A stretch of DNA of 64,000 nucleotides. It comes from Harenicola maris. Its GTDB lineage: Bacteria > Pseudomonadota > Alphaproteobacteria > Rhodobacterales > Rhodobacteraceae. The notes under the pieces are model-generated. The model was not told the origin of the DNA and made no database searches. It worked only from the letters and a program-made list of their open reading frames with translations. The DNA lies in the NCBI GenBank assembly GCA_018524345.1, contig JADQAZ010000001.1:930001-994000 (forward strand). Reading direction: 5' to 3'. A program made the translations under genes and the position numbers. Shown in pieces: positions 49,312-61,400 of this stretch (positions are counted from its first letter, which is position 1; every line of letters starts with the position of its first letter).

Positions 49312-50442
49312 ATGGATGGTATGGCGGGCACGTCTTCGCGGGTGACATGGGCGGTGAACCTGAGCGCCTTTATCTTGGTGGTGCTGTGGGTTTTGCCCAC
49401 GGTGGGGTTGCTGATTTCCTCGTTTCGGGATCGTGACCAGATTTCGGCCTCTGGCTGGTGGACGGCTCTGTCGGCCAGCGAGCAGAACATCCAGATCCGC
49501 GCCGCGGCGCCGGATGAGGCCCAGCCTGAGGGTAGCCTTTGGGTGATCGAGGGCGAGGTGGCCGAGGGCGGGCGCGAGGTGACGGCCTTTGGCGTCAATT
49601 CGCGCCGCCCTGTGGAGTTCGCCCCGGGCGAGGTGGCGGATCGGAACGGGGTTGCGGTGACGGTGACGGATACGGGCGCCTACCGGATTGCCTATCCTGA
49701 GAAGCCCGAGGGCAGCCGCGGCTTGCGCCTGTTTGTCACCACGGTGGAGCCGCCGCGTTTCACGCTGGAGAATTACGAAACCGTGCTGTTTTCCGAAGGC
49801 ATCGGGCGCAGTTTCCTCAATACCTTTACGGTGACGATACCGGCCACTGTGATCCCGATCCTGATTGCCGCCTTTGCCGCCTATGCCCTTGCGTGGATGG
49901 AGTTTCCGGGGCGGGCCTTGTTGATTGCTGTGGTGGTCGGCCTCTTGGTGGTGCCCTTGCAGATGGCGCTTATTCCGCTGCTCAAACTGCACAATAGCAT
50001 TGGCATCGGGAAGGCCTATTTCGGGATATGGATGGCCCATACGGGCTTTGGTCTGCCGCTCGCGATTTACCTCTTGCGCAACTATATCGCCGGTTTGCCC
50101 AAGGAGGTGATCGAGTCTGCGCGGGTGGACGGGGCGACGGATTTCGACATTTTCCGGCGCATTGTTTTGCCGCTGAGCTTTCCGGCCTTGGCCAGTTTTG
50201 CGATTTTCCAGTTCCTTTGGGTCTGGAATGATCTGCTGATTGCCACGGTGTTCCTTGGCAACAACGAGGACCAGTTGGTGATGACCGGGCGCCTGCGCGA
50301 ATTGCTGGGCAGCCGCGGCGGCGATTGGGAGATTTTGGCCGCTTCGGCCTTTGTCTCCATCGCGGTGCCGATCCTCGTGTTCTTTTCCATGCAACGATAC
50401 CTTGTGCGCGGCCTTCTGGCCGGCTCGGTCAAAGGAGGCTGA
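49312..50442 (+). CDS. aglG: Alpha-glucoside ABC importer permease
   Basis: A 376-residue MalG-type permease, about 90 residues longer than MalG. The extra part is a soluble segment (about 45-145) between the first helix and the core, rich in GEVAEGGREV-type beta-forming sequence; this insert is a feature of AglG proteins. The EAA loop (EVIESARVDGATDFDIFRRI) is intact. GGAGGGG lies before the ATG at 49312, and aglA follows after one base. Confidence 0.92.
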   Translation: MDGMAGTSSRVTWAVNLSAFILVVLWVLPTVGLLISSFRDRDQISASGWWTALSASEQNIQIRAAAPDEAQPEGSLWVIEGEVAEGGREVTAFGVNSRRPVEFAPGEVADRNGVAVTVTDTGAYRIAYPEKPEGSRGLRLFVTTVEPPRFTLENYETVLFSEGIGRSFLNTFTVTIPATVIPILIAAFAAYALAWMEFPGRALLIAVVVGLLVVPLQMALIPLLKLHNSIGIGKAYFGIWMAHTGFGLPLAIYLLRNYIAGLPKEVIESARVDGATDFDIFRRIVLPLSFPALASFAIFQFLWVWNDLLIATVFLGNNEDQLVMTGRLRELLGSRGGDWEILAASAFVSIAVPILVFFSMQRYLVRGLLAGSVKGG

Positions 50443-50443
50443 G

Positions 50444-52084
50444 ATGACCCAACACAGCAAGATTGCCGCCGAGGTGGAGGCGGACCGCGATTGGTGGCGG
50501 GGGGCGGTGATCTATCAGATCTATCCGCGCAGCTATCAGGACAGTTCCGGCGACGGGGTGGGGGATCTGGCGGGGATCACGCGGCGTATTCCCTATATTG
50601 CCGCTTTAGGGGTGGATGCGATCTGGATTTCGCCTTTCTTCAAGTCGCCGATGAAGGATTTCGGCTATGACGTCAGTGATTACTGCGATGTGGACCCGAT
50701 GTTCGGAACGCTGGCGGATTTCGATGATCTGATCGCGGCGGCCCATGGGGCCGGATTGCGGGTGATGTGTGATCTGGTGCTCTCCCATACCTCGGACCAG
50801 CATCCGTGGTTTGCCGAGAGCCGCTCCAGCCGGGATAACCCGCGCGCCGATTGGTATGTCTGGGCCGATCCGCAGCCCGACGGGACGCCGCCGAACAACT
50901 GGCTGTCGATCTTTGGCGGCTCTGGCTGGGCTTGGGATGGGCGGCGCGAGCAGTATTATCTGCATAATTTCCTGACCTCGCAGCCGGACCTGAATTTCCA
51001 TTGCCTTGCGGTGCAGGATGCCCTGCTGGAGGTGACGGATTTCTGGTTGAAGCGCGGGGTGGACGGGTTCCGCCTTGATACGATCAACTTCTATTTCCAC
51101 GATGCGGAGCTGCGCTCGAACCCCGCGCTGCCACCCGAGCGGCGCAACAATTCCATCGCCCCCTCGGTGAATCCCTATAACCATCAGGAACATCTGTATT
51201 CGAAGAACCGGCCAGAGAATTTGGCGTTCCTCAAGCGGTTCCGCGATCTGCTGGACAGCTACCCCGCGGCGGCGGCTGTGGGCGAGGTGGGCGATGCGCA
51301 GCGGGGGCTGGAGATCATGGGTGAGTATACGGCGCAGGGGCAGGGGGTGCATATGTGCTATGCCTTTGAGTTCCTTGCCTCGGAGCCCCTGACGGCCACC
51401 CGCGTGGCGGATGTGTTCGCCCATGTAGAGCGCGCGGCGCCCGATGGCTGGCCCTGCTGGGCCTTTTCCAACCATGATGTGGTGCGCCATGCGACCCGCT
51501 GGGGGCTGGATGAGGCGGGGCGGCGGCTTTATGCGGCGCTGCTTATGGCGCTGCGGGGGTCAGCCTGTATCTATCAGGGGGAGGAATTGGGGCTGGAGGA
51601 GGCGGAGATCGCCTTTGAGGACCTGCAGGACCCCTATGGCATCGAGTTCTGGCCCGAGTTCAAGGGCCGCGATGGCTGCCGCACGCCCATGGTCTGGGAC
51701 AATGGCAACAGCTTTGGCGGGTTTTCCGAGGTGCGGCCTTGGCTGCCGGTGGCGGCGGACCATCTGAACCGCTCTGTCGCGGCGCAGGAGGCCGATGCGG
51801 GGGGGCTTTTGCACCATTACCGGCGGATGATCGCCCTGCGCCGCAAACACGCGGCCCTCGCCAAGGGGGAGATGACGGGGATGAAGGCGCGCGGGACGGT
51901 CCTGTCCTTTGAGCGGCTGCATGAGGGGGCGCGGATGCTCTGCCTGTTCAACATCGGCGATGCGGCGGCCTCTGCCGCGCTGCCCGAGGGGGCATGGATA
52001 GACCAGATCGGCAAGGCGCCCTGCGCCGGGGCGATGGAGCTGGCCCCGTGGCAGGCGGCGATTTTGACCAAGGAGGCCGAGTGA
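50444..52084 (+). CDS. aglA: Alpha-glucosidase (GH13)
   Basis: A 546-residue GH13 alpha-glucosidase acting in the cytoplasm on imported alpha-glucosides. The four conserved regions are visible: DLVLSHTSDQHPWF, the nucleophile Asp212 in GFRLDTINFY, the acid/base Glu281 in AVGEVGD, and FSNHDVVRH. A consensus AAAGGAGG precedes the ATG at 50444. Its stop overlaps the aglK start. Substrate range cannot be given more precisely, but trehalose- or sucrose-type disaccharides are usual. Confidence 0.94.
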   Translation: MTQHSKIAAEVEADRDWWRGAVIYQIYPRSYQDSSGDGVGDLAGITRRIPYIAALGVDAIWISPFFKSPMKDFGYDVSDYCDVDPMFGTLADFDDLIAAAHGAGLRVMCDLVLSHTSDQHPWFAESRSSRDNPRADWYVWADPQPDGTPPNNWLSIFGGSGWAWDGRREQYYLHNFLTSQPDLNFHCLAVQDALLEVTDFWLKRGVDGFRLDTINFYFHDAELRSNPALPPERRNNSIAPSVNPYNHQEHLYSKNRPENLAFLKRFRDLLDSYPAAAAVGEVGDAQRGLEIMGEYTAQGQGVHMCYAFEFLASEPLTATRVADVFAHVERAAPDGWPCWAFSNHDVVRHATRWGLDEAGRRLYAALLMALRGSACIYQGEELGLEEAEIAFEDLQDPYGIEFWPEFKGRDGCRTPMVWDNGNSFGGFSEVRPWLPVAADHLNRSVAAQEADAGGLLHHYRRMIALRRKHAALAKGEMTGMKARGTVLSFERLHEGARMLCLFNIGDAAASAALPEGAWIDQIGKAPCAGAMELAPWQAAILTKEAE

Positions 52085-53166
52085 TGGCGGATCTGAAGCT
52101 GACAGATGTGGCGAAAAGCTATGGCCCGATCGAGGTGCTGTCCCATATCAACCTAGAGATCAAAAAGGGCGAGTTAATCGTCTTTGTCGGCCCCTCGGGC
52201 TGCGGGAAATCGACACTGTTGCGAATGATTGCGGGGCTGGAGCGGATTTCGGGCGGGGAGCTGATGATCGACGGGCAGCGCGTTAATGACGTGCCCCCGG
52301 CGCAGCGCGGCATTGCCATGGTGTTCCAGTCCTATGCCCTCTATCCCCATATGACCGTGCGCGAGAACATGGCCTTTGCCCTGCGGCTGGCCAAGAAACC
52401 GGCGGCAGAGATCGACGCGGCGGTGAGCAATGCGGCACGGGTGCTGCAGCTTGAGGACTACCTTGACCGCCTGCCCAAAGCCCTGTCGGGTGGGCAGCGC
52501 CAAAGGGTGGCGATCGGGCGGGCGATTGTGCGCGATCCGAAGGTCTATCTGTTTGACGAGCCGCTCTCGAACCTTGACGCCGCCCTGCGGGTGGCGACGC
52601 GGATCGAGATTGCGCAGTTGAAAGAGTCCATGCCGGACAGCACGATGATCTATGTCACCCACGATCAGGTGGAGGCTATGACTCTGGCGAGCCGGATCGT
52701 GGTGCTGGCAGGGGGCGGGATCGCGCAGGTGGGCACGCCGCTGGAGCTTTACGAGCGGCCGGACAATGAGTTCGTCGCCCAGTTCATCGGCTCGCCCGCT
52801 ATGAACCTGCTGCCGGGGGAGATCACCGCCACGGGTGAGGTGACGCAGGTGCAGCTCAAGGGGGGCGGCAAGGCCGAGGTGGCCATTCCCACCAAGGCCA
52901 GCGATCAGGGCCGCCAAGTGAACCTTGGGGTGCGGCCGGAGGATCTGGTGGTTGCCGAGGGGGAGGCGCTGTTCACCGGAGAGGTTGCGATTACAGAGGC
53001 CTTGGGCGAAGTCACGCTGCTTTACTTCAAAACCACGGGCGAGGAGGAGGCCGTGGTGGCCAAATTGCCGGGCATTCACCCCGGGCTGCGCCATCAGATG
53101 GTCTCCCTGACCGCCGCGCCAGAGAAGCTGCATCTCTTCGCCAACGGACGCTCTATGCGGTTGTGA
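52084..53166 (+). CDS. aglK: Alpha-glucoside ABC importer ATPase
   Basis: A 360-residue MalK/UgpC-type ATPase: Walker A GPSGCGKST, LSGGQRQRVAIG signature, Walker B VYLFDEPLSNLD, and a C-terminal TOBE-like regulatory domain from about 240. The ATG at 52084 overlaps the aglA stop (TGATG), and AAGGAGG precedes it. It completes an aglEFGAK order typical of Rhizobiales and Rhodobacterales. Confidence 0.94.
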   Translation: MADLKLTDVAKSYGPIEVLSHINLEIKKGELIVFVGPSGCGKSTLLRMIAGLERISGGELMIDGQRVNDVPPAQRGIAMVFQSYALYPHMTVRENMAFALRLAKKPAAEIDAAVSNAARVLQLEDYLDRLPKALSGGQRQRVAIGRAIVRDPKVYLFDEPLSNLDAALRVATRIEIAQLKESMPDSTMIYVTHDQVEAMTLASRIVVLAGGGIAQVGTPLELYERPDNEFVAQFIGSPAMNLLPGEITATGEVTQVQLKGGGKAEVAIPTKASDQGRQVNLGVRPEDLVVAEGEALFTGEVAITEALGEVTLLYFKTTGEEEAVVAKLPGIHPGLRHQMVSLTAAPEKLHLFANGRSMRL

Positions 53167-53174
53167 CGGGACAA

Positions 53175-53218
53175 AGATTTTGTGCCTCCGGCGGGGATAT
53201 TTACCGCCAATAAGAAGG
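53175..53218 (+). repeat. Intergenic repeat element, copy D
   Basis: AGATTTTGTGCCTCCGGCGG and GGATATTTACCGCCAATAAG, then AAGGC, beginning 8 bases after the aglK stop and in the same orientation. Confidence 0.85.
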
Positions 53219-53268
53219 CAAGTTTGATTAAAGTTTTAGGGATGCTTTGCGGCTTTGCGCTGCCTTGG

Positions 53269-53301
53269 GCTTCTTATTGGGACAAATATCCCGGGGGAGG
53301 C
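53269..53301 (-). repeat. Intergenic repeat element, copy E (inverted)
   Basis: A shorter inverted copy: on the plus strand GCTTCTTATTGGGACAAATA, then TCCCGGGGGAGGC. On the minus strand it lies downstream of the agmatinase stop, separated by small hairpins GGCC-GAA-GGCC (53299-53309) and GGGGC-GGA-GCCCC (53311-53323). Copies D and E face each other within one 181-base gap. Confidence 0.75.
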
Positions 53302-53326
53302 CGAAGGCCGGGGGCGGAGCCCCTTT

Positions 53327-53347
53327 AGATTTTTCGGCAGGAAAATC

Positions 53348-53348
<1 letters not shown>
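53327..53348. repeat. AGATTTTTC palindrome, second copy (variant)
   Basis: A 22-base imperfect palindrome with arms AGATTTTTC and GAAAATCT, overlapping the stop of the agmatinase-family gene. It resembles the perfect copy at 24878-24898, which also lies downstream of a minus-strand gene. Confidence 0.55.
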
Positions 53349-55882
<2,534 letters not shown>

Positions 55883-55917
55883 ATGGGTTGTGATGTGATT
55901 TTCAGGTTGCTTGCGGC

Positions 55918-57072
55918 GTGACGCCGGCGGCGCGATATGCGGCGGCAGCGGAGGTTCTGGATGCGGTTCTTGATGGGGCTGCGGCGGAGCAGAGCCTGAC
56001 GGCCTGGGCGCGGCGCAGCCGGTTTGCCGGGTCTGGCGATCGGGCGGCTGTGCGGGATCACGTTTATGATGCCTTGCGGGCGCGGGCCAGTTTGGCGGTG
56101 CTTGGCGGGGCATTGAGCGGGCGCGGGTTGCTGCTTGGGCTGATGCGGCGCTCTGGCGGCGATGCGGCGGCTCTGTTCGGGGCGGACCGGTTTTCCTTGG
56201 AGGCGCTGAGCGCGGAGGAGGCGGCGCATTTGGCGGCGCCTGAGCCGGAGCTGCCTGCCGATGTGCCGGAGTGGTTATTGCCGCAGCTGCAGGCCGATCT
56301 TGGCGGCGAATTTGATAGGTATAACAATCTGTTGCGGGGGCGTGCTGAAGTCACCCTGCGGGTGAATGCGGCGCGGGTTTCTGTGGCGGAGGCCGCCGCG
56401 GCTTTGGCGGCGGAAGAGATTGCCACGGAGCCGCATCCGGAGGTGGAGACCGCCCTGATCGTGACCGGCAATCCGCGGCGGGTGCAGAATTCTGCGCCCT
56501 ACCGCGAGGGGCTGGTGGAATTGCAGGACGCCGGGTCGCAAGTCGTTGTAAAGGCTGTGCCTTTTCCGGGTGGCGGGCGGGTTCTGGATTATTGCGCCGG
56601 GGGCGGCGGCAAGGTTCTGGCGCTTGCGGCGCGGGGCGAGGCCACGTTTTTTGCCCATGACGGGCTGCCGCGGCGGATGGTGGACCTGCCTGCGCGGGCG
56701 GCGCGGGCCGGTGTGGATGTGACCTGTATCGAGGTGCCCTCTGGCACCTATGATCTGGTGCTGGCGGATGTGCCCTGTTCGGGCAGCGGCGCATGGCGGC
56801 GGCAGCCCGATGCGAAGTGGCGGATGACGGCGGAGGGACTGGCGGATCTGACCCAGCTGCAACGGGAAATTATTGCTCAGTGTCAAGCGATTACGGCGCG
56901 AGGTGGATGTTTTTGCTATGTGACCTGTTCGGTTCTGCGGGCCGAGAATGAGGATCAGATTGCCGCCACGCTGGGGCAATCGGGCGATTGGGAGGAGGTG
57001 GAAACCCGCCGCTTCCCTGTGGGCCCCTTGCAAGACGGGTTCTTTTTATCGGTGTTTCGGCGGATTGTCTAA
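55918..57072 (+). CDS. rsmB: RsmB-type rRNA (cytosine-5) methyltransferase
   Basis: A 384-residue RsmB/NOP-family m5C methyltransferase using SAM. The SAM site is VLDYCAGGGGKVLAL (about 221-235); motif IV is ADVPCSGSGAWRR and motif VI is CYVTCSVL, giving the two cysteines of the NOP mechanism. The N-terminal NusB-like RNA-binding domain is present but short. The start is GTG at 55918, 35 bases after guaB, with a weak ribosome-binding site. The 16S C967 target is inferred from the family. Confidence 0.87.
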   Translation: MTPAARYAAAAEVLDAVLDGAAAEQSLTAWARRSRFAGSGDRAAVRDHVYDALRARASLAVLGGALSGRGLLLGLMRRSGGDAAALFGADRFSLEALSAEEAAHLAAPEPELPADVPEWLLPQLQADLGGEFDRYNNLLRGRAEVTLRVNAARVSVAEAAAALAAEEIATEPHPEVETALIVTGNPRRVQNSAPYREGLVELQDAGSQVVVKAVPFPGGGRVLDYCAGGGGKVLALAARGEATFFAHDGLPRRMVDLPARAARAGVDVTCIEVPSGTYDLVLADVPCSGSGAWRRQPDAKWRMTAEGLADLTQLQREIIAQCQAITARGGCFCYVTCSVLRAENEDQIAATLGQSGDWEEVETRRFPVGPLQDGFFLSVFRRIV

Positions 57073-57164
57073 GCTGTGTTAAGCTGAGGTTAACTCTTTG
57101 GCCCTGTTATGTTCTTGGGGCGAATCGTGGAGAGCGGTGCGTTTAACACACAAGGAATAACCTG

Positions 57165-59468
57165 TTGACTGACTCTGTGACCGCGATACCAAACCGAAAA
57201 CGACCGTTCGTTATGCGACCTTCTCGTTCGGCCACGTTGGCGTTGACGGGGTTGTTGTTTGTTTGCGCGGGTGTGACGATCCCCGATGCCTATGTGCAGA
57301 TCGCCTGTTTGGCGAGCGGGGGGATGACGGCGGCGATGTCCTTTTTGTTGTCCCTGCGGGAGCGGACCTTTCTGCGCGAGCATAAGATCCGGCAGATGGT
57401 GCTGGAGGATTTCATTTCCCAGGACGCGACGCCGACCTTTACCACCGATTTGGACGGGGCGATTGTCACCCAGAACGAGGCCGCCGATACCAGTTTCAAA
57501 ACAGAGCCGGGGGATACCCTCGGGCGGGCGCTGCGCGGGCTGTTGGCGAACCCGAGTGCGGTGATTTCGCGGCTGGAGGCCAAGGCGGGGGCGCGCGGCG
57601 GGGCGCGCGAGGATGTGGTGAGCCGGCGGGGCCATGTGAGGATTTCGGTCCATCGTCTGTTCGATGGCAAGCTGCTCTGGCGGATGGAGGATATGGCCGA
57701 CCGGACCAAGGGCGGGCGCCGCGCCGATGGGCTGAGCCTGCCGATGATGACCGTGTCCAAGAGCGGCACGATCCTGTTCATGAATGATGCCCTGCGCAAG
57801 GTTCTGGGCGGGCGGGTGCGTCGGATCGAGGATGTCTTTGCCGATGAGGCGTTTCAGCCCGGGCCGATGCAGACGATCAAGGGGCAGCACGGGGTGCTGG
57901 ACTGTCAGGTGGTGGATATCGAGGGGGCGGGCGGGCGCCGCGAGGTCTACCTGCTGCCGCAGACCGCGGCGCAGAATGTGACCATGCCCGATGCGCCGGT
58001 GCTGGATTCGCTGCCAGTCGCGCTCTTGTGGCTGGATGACGGGGGCAGTGTCAGCCTGATGAACCGTTTGGCCGGGGAGCTGCTGGGGCCGAACCTTGGG
58101 AAGGGTTCTACGTTTTCCGAGCTGTTTGAGGGGCTTGGCCGCCCTGTCGGGGATTGGCTGGCGGAATGTCAGCAGGGGCGCGGTTTGAACCGGCCGCAGG
58201 TTGTGCGCGTGCGGCGCAGTGATCAGGACGTGTATTTGCAGATCACTCTGAGCCCTGCACCCGAGGGCGAGGGGCTGGTTGCGGTGCTGTCTGATGCGAC
58301 GGAGCTGAAGACCCTTGAGGCGCAGTTTGTGCAAAGTCAGAAGATGCAGGCGATCGGGCAGCTTGCGGGCGGTGTTGCCCATGATTTCAACAATCTTCTG
58401 ACGGCGATTTCGGGGCATTGCGATCTGCTTTTGCTGCGCCATGATCCGGCGGATAGCGATTATTCCGATCTGGTGCAGATCAACCAGAATGCGAACCGTG
58501 CGGCGGCTTTGGTGAGCCAGCTGCTCGCCTTCTCGCGCAAACAGACCCTGCGGCCGGAGGTGCTCGACCTGCGCGATACGCTGTCTGATCTGACGCACCT
58601 GTTGAACCGGCTGGTCGGGGAAAAGACCACGCTGACCCTTGAGCATGACCCCAGTTTGACCCCGATCCGCGCCGACAAGCGGCAGCTTGAGCAGGTGATT
58701 GTGAACCTGGTGGTGAATGCCCGCGATGCGATGCCGGGAGGGGGCGAGGTTTCGATCCAGACCGAGACGCGCAATTTCGCCCGTGAATTCCGCCGGGACC
58801 GCGCCGTGGTGCCGCCCGGACGTTATGTTGTGATCAAGGTGACGGATCAAGGGGTTGGGATTCCTGCGGATAAGGTCCGCACGATTTTTGAGCCGTTTTA
58901 TACGACGAAACGCAATGGCGAGGGGACGGGCCTTGGCCTGTCGACGGCCTATGGGATTGTGAAGCAGACCGGCGGGTATATTTTCGTGGAAAGCGTTGAG
59001 GGGGCGGGGAGTTGCTTTACGATTTTGCTGCCGTCCTATGTTGAGGAATTGCCCGCGCCGGAGCCTGTGAAGCCCGTGGCGATTGCCACGCCTCCGCAGC
59101 AGGGCGAGGGGGTTGTTCTTTTGGTGGAGGATGAGGCCCCGGTGCGTGCCTTTGCATCGCGTGCCCTGCGCCTGCGCGGCTATACGGTGATCGAGGCGGA
59201 GAATGCCGAAATGGCCTTGGAGACCCTAGAGGATGAAGATCTGGCGATTGATGTCTTCGTGACCGATGTGATCATGCCGGGGATGGACGGGCCAAGCTGG
59301 GTTCGGAAGGCTTTGGAGCATCGGCCTGATGTAAAGGTTGTCTTTGTTTCAGGGTATTCCGAAGGGACATTCGAGGATGAACAGCTGCCGATCCCGAATT
59401 CGGTGTTCCTGCCGAAGCCGTTTTCCCTCAATGAGTTGACGGCCACGGTTCGGGCGCAAATTCACTGA
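57165..59468 (+). CDS. cckA: CckA-type hybrid histidine kinase
   Basis: A 767-residue membrane hybrid kinase. Two transmembrane helices (about 20-60) and two PAS-like regions (about 85-190 and 270-385) precede a HisKA domain with His406 in AGGVAHDFNNLL, an ATPase domain (NLVVNARDAMP, DQGVGIP, GEGTGLGLSTAYG) and a C-terminal receiver with Asp701 in VTDVIMPGMDG and Lys in FLPKPFS. This order is that of CckA, which feeds ChpT-CtrA phosphorelay; in Rhodobacterales that relay controls motility and the gene transfer agent. Start TTG at 57165 after AAGGA. Confidence 0.92.
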   Translation: MTDSVTAIPNRKRPFVMRPSRSATLALTGLLFVCAGVTIPDAYVQIACLASGGMTAAMSFLLSLRERTFLREHKIRQMVLEDFISQDATPTFTTDLDGAIVTQNEAADTSFKTEPGDTLGRALRGLLANPSAVISRLEAKAGARGGAREDVVSRRGHVRISVHRLFDGKLLWRMEDMADRTKGGRRADGLSLPMMTVSKSGTILFMNDALRKVLGGRVRRIEDVFADEAFQPGPMQTIKGQHGVLDCQVVDIEGAGGRREVYLLPQTAAQNVTMPDAPVLDSLPVALLWLDDGGSVSLMNRLAGELLGPNLGKGSTFSELFEGLGRPVGDWLAECQQGRGLNRPQVVRVRRSDQDVYLQITLSPAPEGEGLVAVLSDATELKTLEAQFVQSQKMQAIGQLAGGVAHDFNNLLTAISGHCDLLLLRHDPADSDYSDLVQINQNANRAAALVSQLLAFSRKQTLRPEVLDLRDTLSDLTHLLNRLVGEKTTLTLEHDPSLTPIRADKRQLEQVIVNLVVNARDAMPGGGEVSIQTETRNFAREFRRDRAVVPPGRYVVIKVTDQGVGIPADKVRTIFEPFYTTKRNGEGTGLGLSTAYGIVKQTGGYIFVESVEGAGSCFTILLPSYVEELPAPEPVKPVAIATPPQQGEGVVLLVEDEAPVRAFASRALRLRGYTVIEAENAEMALETLEDEDLAIDVFVTDVIMPGMDGPSWVRKALEHRPDVKVVFVSGYSEGTFEDEQLPIPNSVFLPKPFSLNELTATVRAQIH

Positions 59469-59470
59469 GC

Positions 59471-60088
59471 CTAGAGTTCTTTGGGGTCACGTCCCGCGAG
59501 AAGGGCCTCATGTAGGGCGAAGTCTTTTGCCAGATGTTTTTTGAGGGCGGTAAGTGTGGCCTCTTCGGCAAAGAGGTCTTCGCGTGGGGATACGTTTTCT
59601 CGGCCTAATTCGATTTTGAAGTCCAAGCAGTCCTCGAGAAACCCTATGAGATCGGAAAAATTCTCGTAGGGGAAAAGGAGGTCGACGCCGACCTTGTCGT
59701 CGTGGTCGCGGAGCATGTTCCATTGACGGCCGAGTTGCGCGTGTCGGGGGCGATCCTCGGCCATGTAGTCATTCAGGAACTGATCGAAGGTGACGCCGCG
59801 GGTGCTGACCCGTTGGTGGGAGATGTCGTCGCGCTTGCGATAGCGATACCAGCTGCCCAGCCAATCGACCGGATCGCGCATGACGGCGATGGATTTGAAT
59901 TCGCTTGCTTCTTTTTCGCCGGTCAACTGGCGCAGAAATGTGCGCGACCATGTCTGATTCATGTGTTTGATTTTGGGCGGATGGCGCAGGACAATGTCGG
60001 CGCGCGAGGAGAGAGCAGCCTCAAGTGCGTGGGTGCCGGTCTTTGGCACGGCCATGAGATAGAGCCGTTCGTCCCAAAAAATCATCAT
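59471..60088 (-). CDS. Small sulfotransferase family protein
   Basis: A 205-residue sulfotransferase-type protein, shorter than usual cytosolic sulfotransferases. The PAPS loop is MAVPKTGTHALEAAL (about 12-26) and the 3'-phosphate site is VMRDPVDWLGSWYRYR. The acceptor is unknown; similar small proteins are common in Rhodobacterales. It ends 2 bases from the cckA stop on the other strand. Confidence 0.82.
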   Translation of the reverse strand: MMIFWDERLYLMAVPKTGTHALEAALSSRADIVLRHPPKIKHMNQTWSRTFLRQLTGEKEASEFKSIAVMRDPVDWLGSWYRYRKRDDISHQRVSTRGVTFDQFLNDYMAEDRPRHAQLGRQWNMLRDHDDKVGVDLLFPYENFSDLIGFLEDCLDFKIELGRENVSPREDLFAEEATLTALKKHLAKDFALHEALLAGRDPKEL

Positions 60089-60216
60089 AGTTTCAGTCCT
60101 TTGCTGAATTCTGCCAGAAGTTCTCGGGACGTAAACCCCCCATTAACCTTCTTTCCATCAAAATGGCTGTGAAGATTTAAGTTGATTTGTTCTTGTTTTG
60201 ATCTCATAACCTATCG

Positions 60217-60231
60217 GAACAAGGGGTGAAC
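60217..60231. promoter_or_regulatory. LexA box of recA
   Basis: GAAC-AAGGGGT-GAAC is a perfect GAAC-N7-GAAC site, the alphaproteobacterial LexA box, 51 bases upstream of the recA ATG. The promoter is probably in the AT-rich segment 60180-60216, so LexA would block initiation or early elongation. Confidence 0.9.
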
Positions 60232-60281
60232 ATGCACAGTGATTGCCGCCCCGGGCGGCCTATGAAATAAGGACACAAACA

Positions 60282-61361
60282 ATGGCGACGGCGGGTACTC
60301 TGGACATGACTGACAAACGTAGCGGCGACAAGCAAAAGGCGCTGGATAGCGCTCTGGCACAGATTGAACGGCAATTTGGCAAGGGCTCGATCATGAAGCT
60401 GGGTGGCGAAGGCGCCATTCAGGAAATCGAATCGACCTCCACCGGCTCCCTTGGGTTGGATATCGCCTTGGGGATCGGCGGCCTGCCGAAGGGGCGGATC
60501 ATTGAAATTTACGGGCCGGAAAGCTCCGGTAAGACGACGCTGACCCTGCATTGTATTGCGGAAGAGCAGAAAAAGGGCGGCGTTTGCGCCTTTGTCGATG
60601 CGGAACATGCGCTGGATCCGGGCTATGCCAAGAAGCTGGGCGTGGATCTGGACGAATTGCTGATCAGCCAGCCCGACACTGGCGAGCAGGCGCTCGAGAT
60701 CACCGACACGCTGGTGCGTTCGGGGGCGGTGAGCATGGTGGTCGTCGATTCTGTGGCGGCTTTGACCCCGAAGTCCGAGCTTGAGGGCGATATGGGCGAC
60801 AGTTCGGTGGGTGTTCATGCCCGCCTGATGAGCCAGGCCATGCGTAAGCTGACCGGTTCGATCAGCCGCTCCGGCTGTATGGTGATCTTTATCAACCAGA
60901 TCCGGATGAAGATTGGCGTGATGTTCGGCAGCCCCGAAACGACAACGGGCGGCAATGCGCTGAAGTTCTATTCCTCCGTCCGTCTGGATATTCGCCGCAT
61001 CGGCGCGATCAAGGATCGCGATGAGGTCGTGGGCAACTCGACACGGGTGAAGGTCGTTAAAAACAAAGTTGCGCCGCCCTTCAAGCAGGTGGAATTCGAC
61101 ATCATGTATGGGGAGGGGATCTCCAAGATGGGCGAGTTGATCGACCTTGGCGTGAAGGCGGGCGTGGTTGAGAAATCCGGCGCTTGGTTCAGCTATGGCG
61201 ATGAGCGGGTCGGGCAGGGGCGTGAGAACGCCAAGACCTTCCTGCGCGAAAACCCGGCGATGGCCCTGCAGATCGAGGATCAGATCCGCGCCGCCCATGG
61301 CCTTGATTTCGACATGCCGCCCGGAGCGGAAAAAGACGGCGACGGCCTTGTAGAAGACTAA
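60282..61361 (+). CDS. recA: Recombinase A
   Basis: A 359-residue RecA that drives strand exchange and LexA autocleavage. Walker [10 protein letters not shown] is at about 78-86; the DNA-binding and subunit regions, including [12 protein letters not shown] and [22 protein letters not shown], are intact. AAGGACAC lies before the ATG at 60282; the frame is open to 60243 without a site. The LexA box upstream makes it SOS-inducible. Confidence 0.98.
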   Translation: MATAGTLDMTDKRSGDKQKALDSALAQIERQFGKGSIMKLGGEGAIQEIESTSTGSLGLDIALGIGGLPKGRIIEIYGPESSGKTTLTLHCIAEEQKKGGVCAFVDAEHALDPGYAKKLGVDLDELLISQPDTGEQALEITDTLVRSGAVSMVVVDSVAALTPKSELEGDMGDSSVGVHARLMSQAMRKLTGSISRSGCMVIFINQIRMKIGVMFGSPETTTGGNALKFYSSVRLDIRRIGAIKDRDEVVGNSTRVKVVKNKVAPPFKQVEFDIMYGEGISKMGELIDLGVKAGVVEKSGAWFSYGDERVGQGRENAKTFLRENPAMALQIEDQIRAAHGLDFDMPPGAEKDGDGLVED

Positions 61362-61400
61362 GCCGCCACATCCCGGAGCTCTGCCCGGGATTGCAACGGC

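Noticed and set aside
14642..53301. Repeats as insertion sequence ends
   Set aside because: Copies are about 45 bases, have no transposase between them, and show no target duplication; a 3' UTR element fits better.
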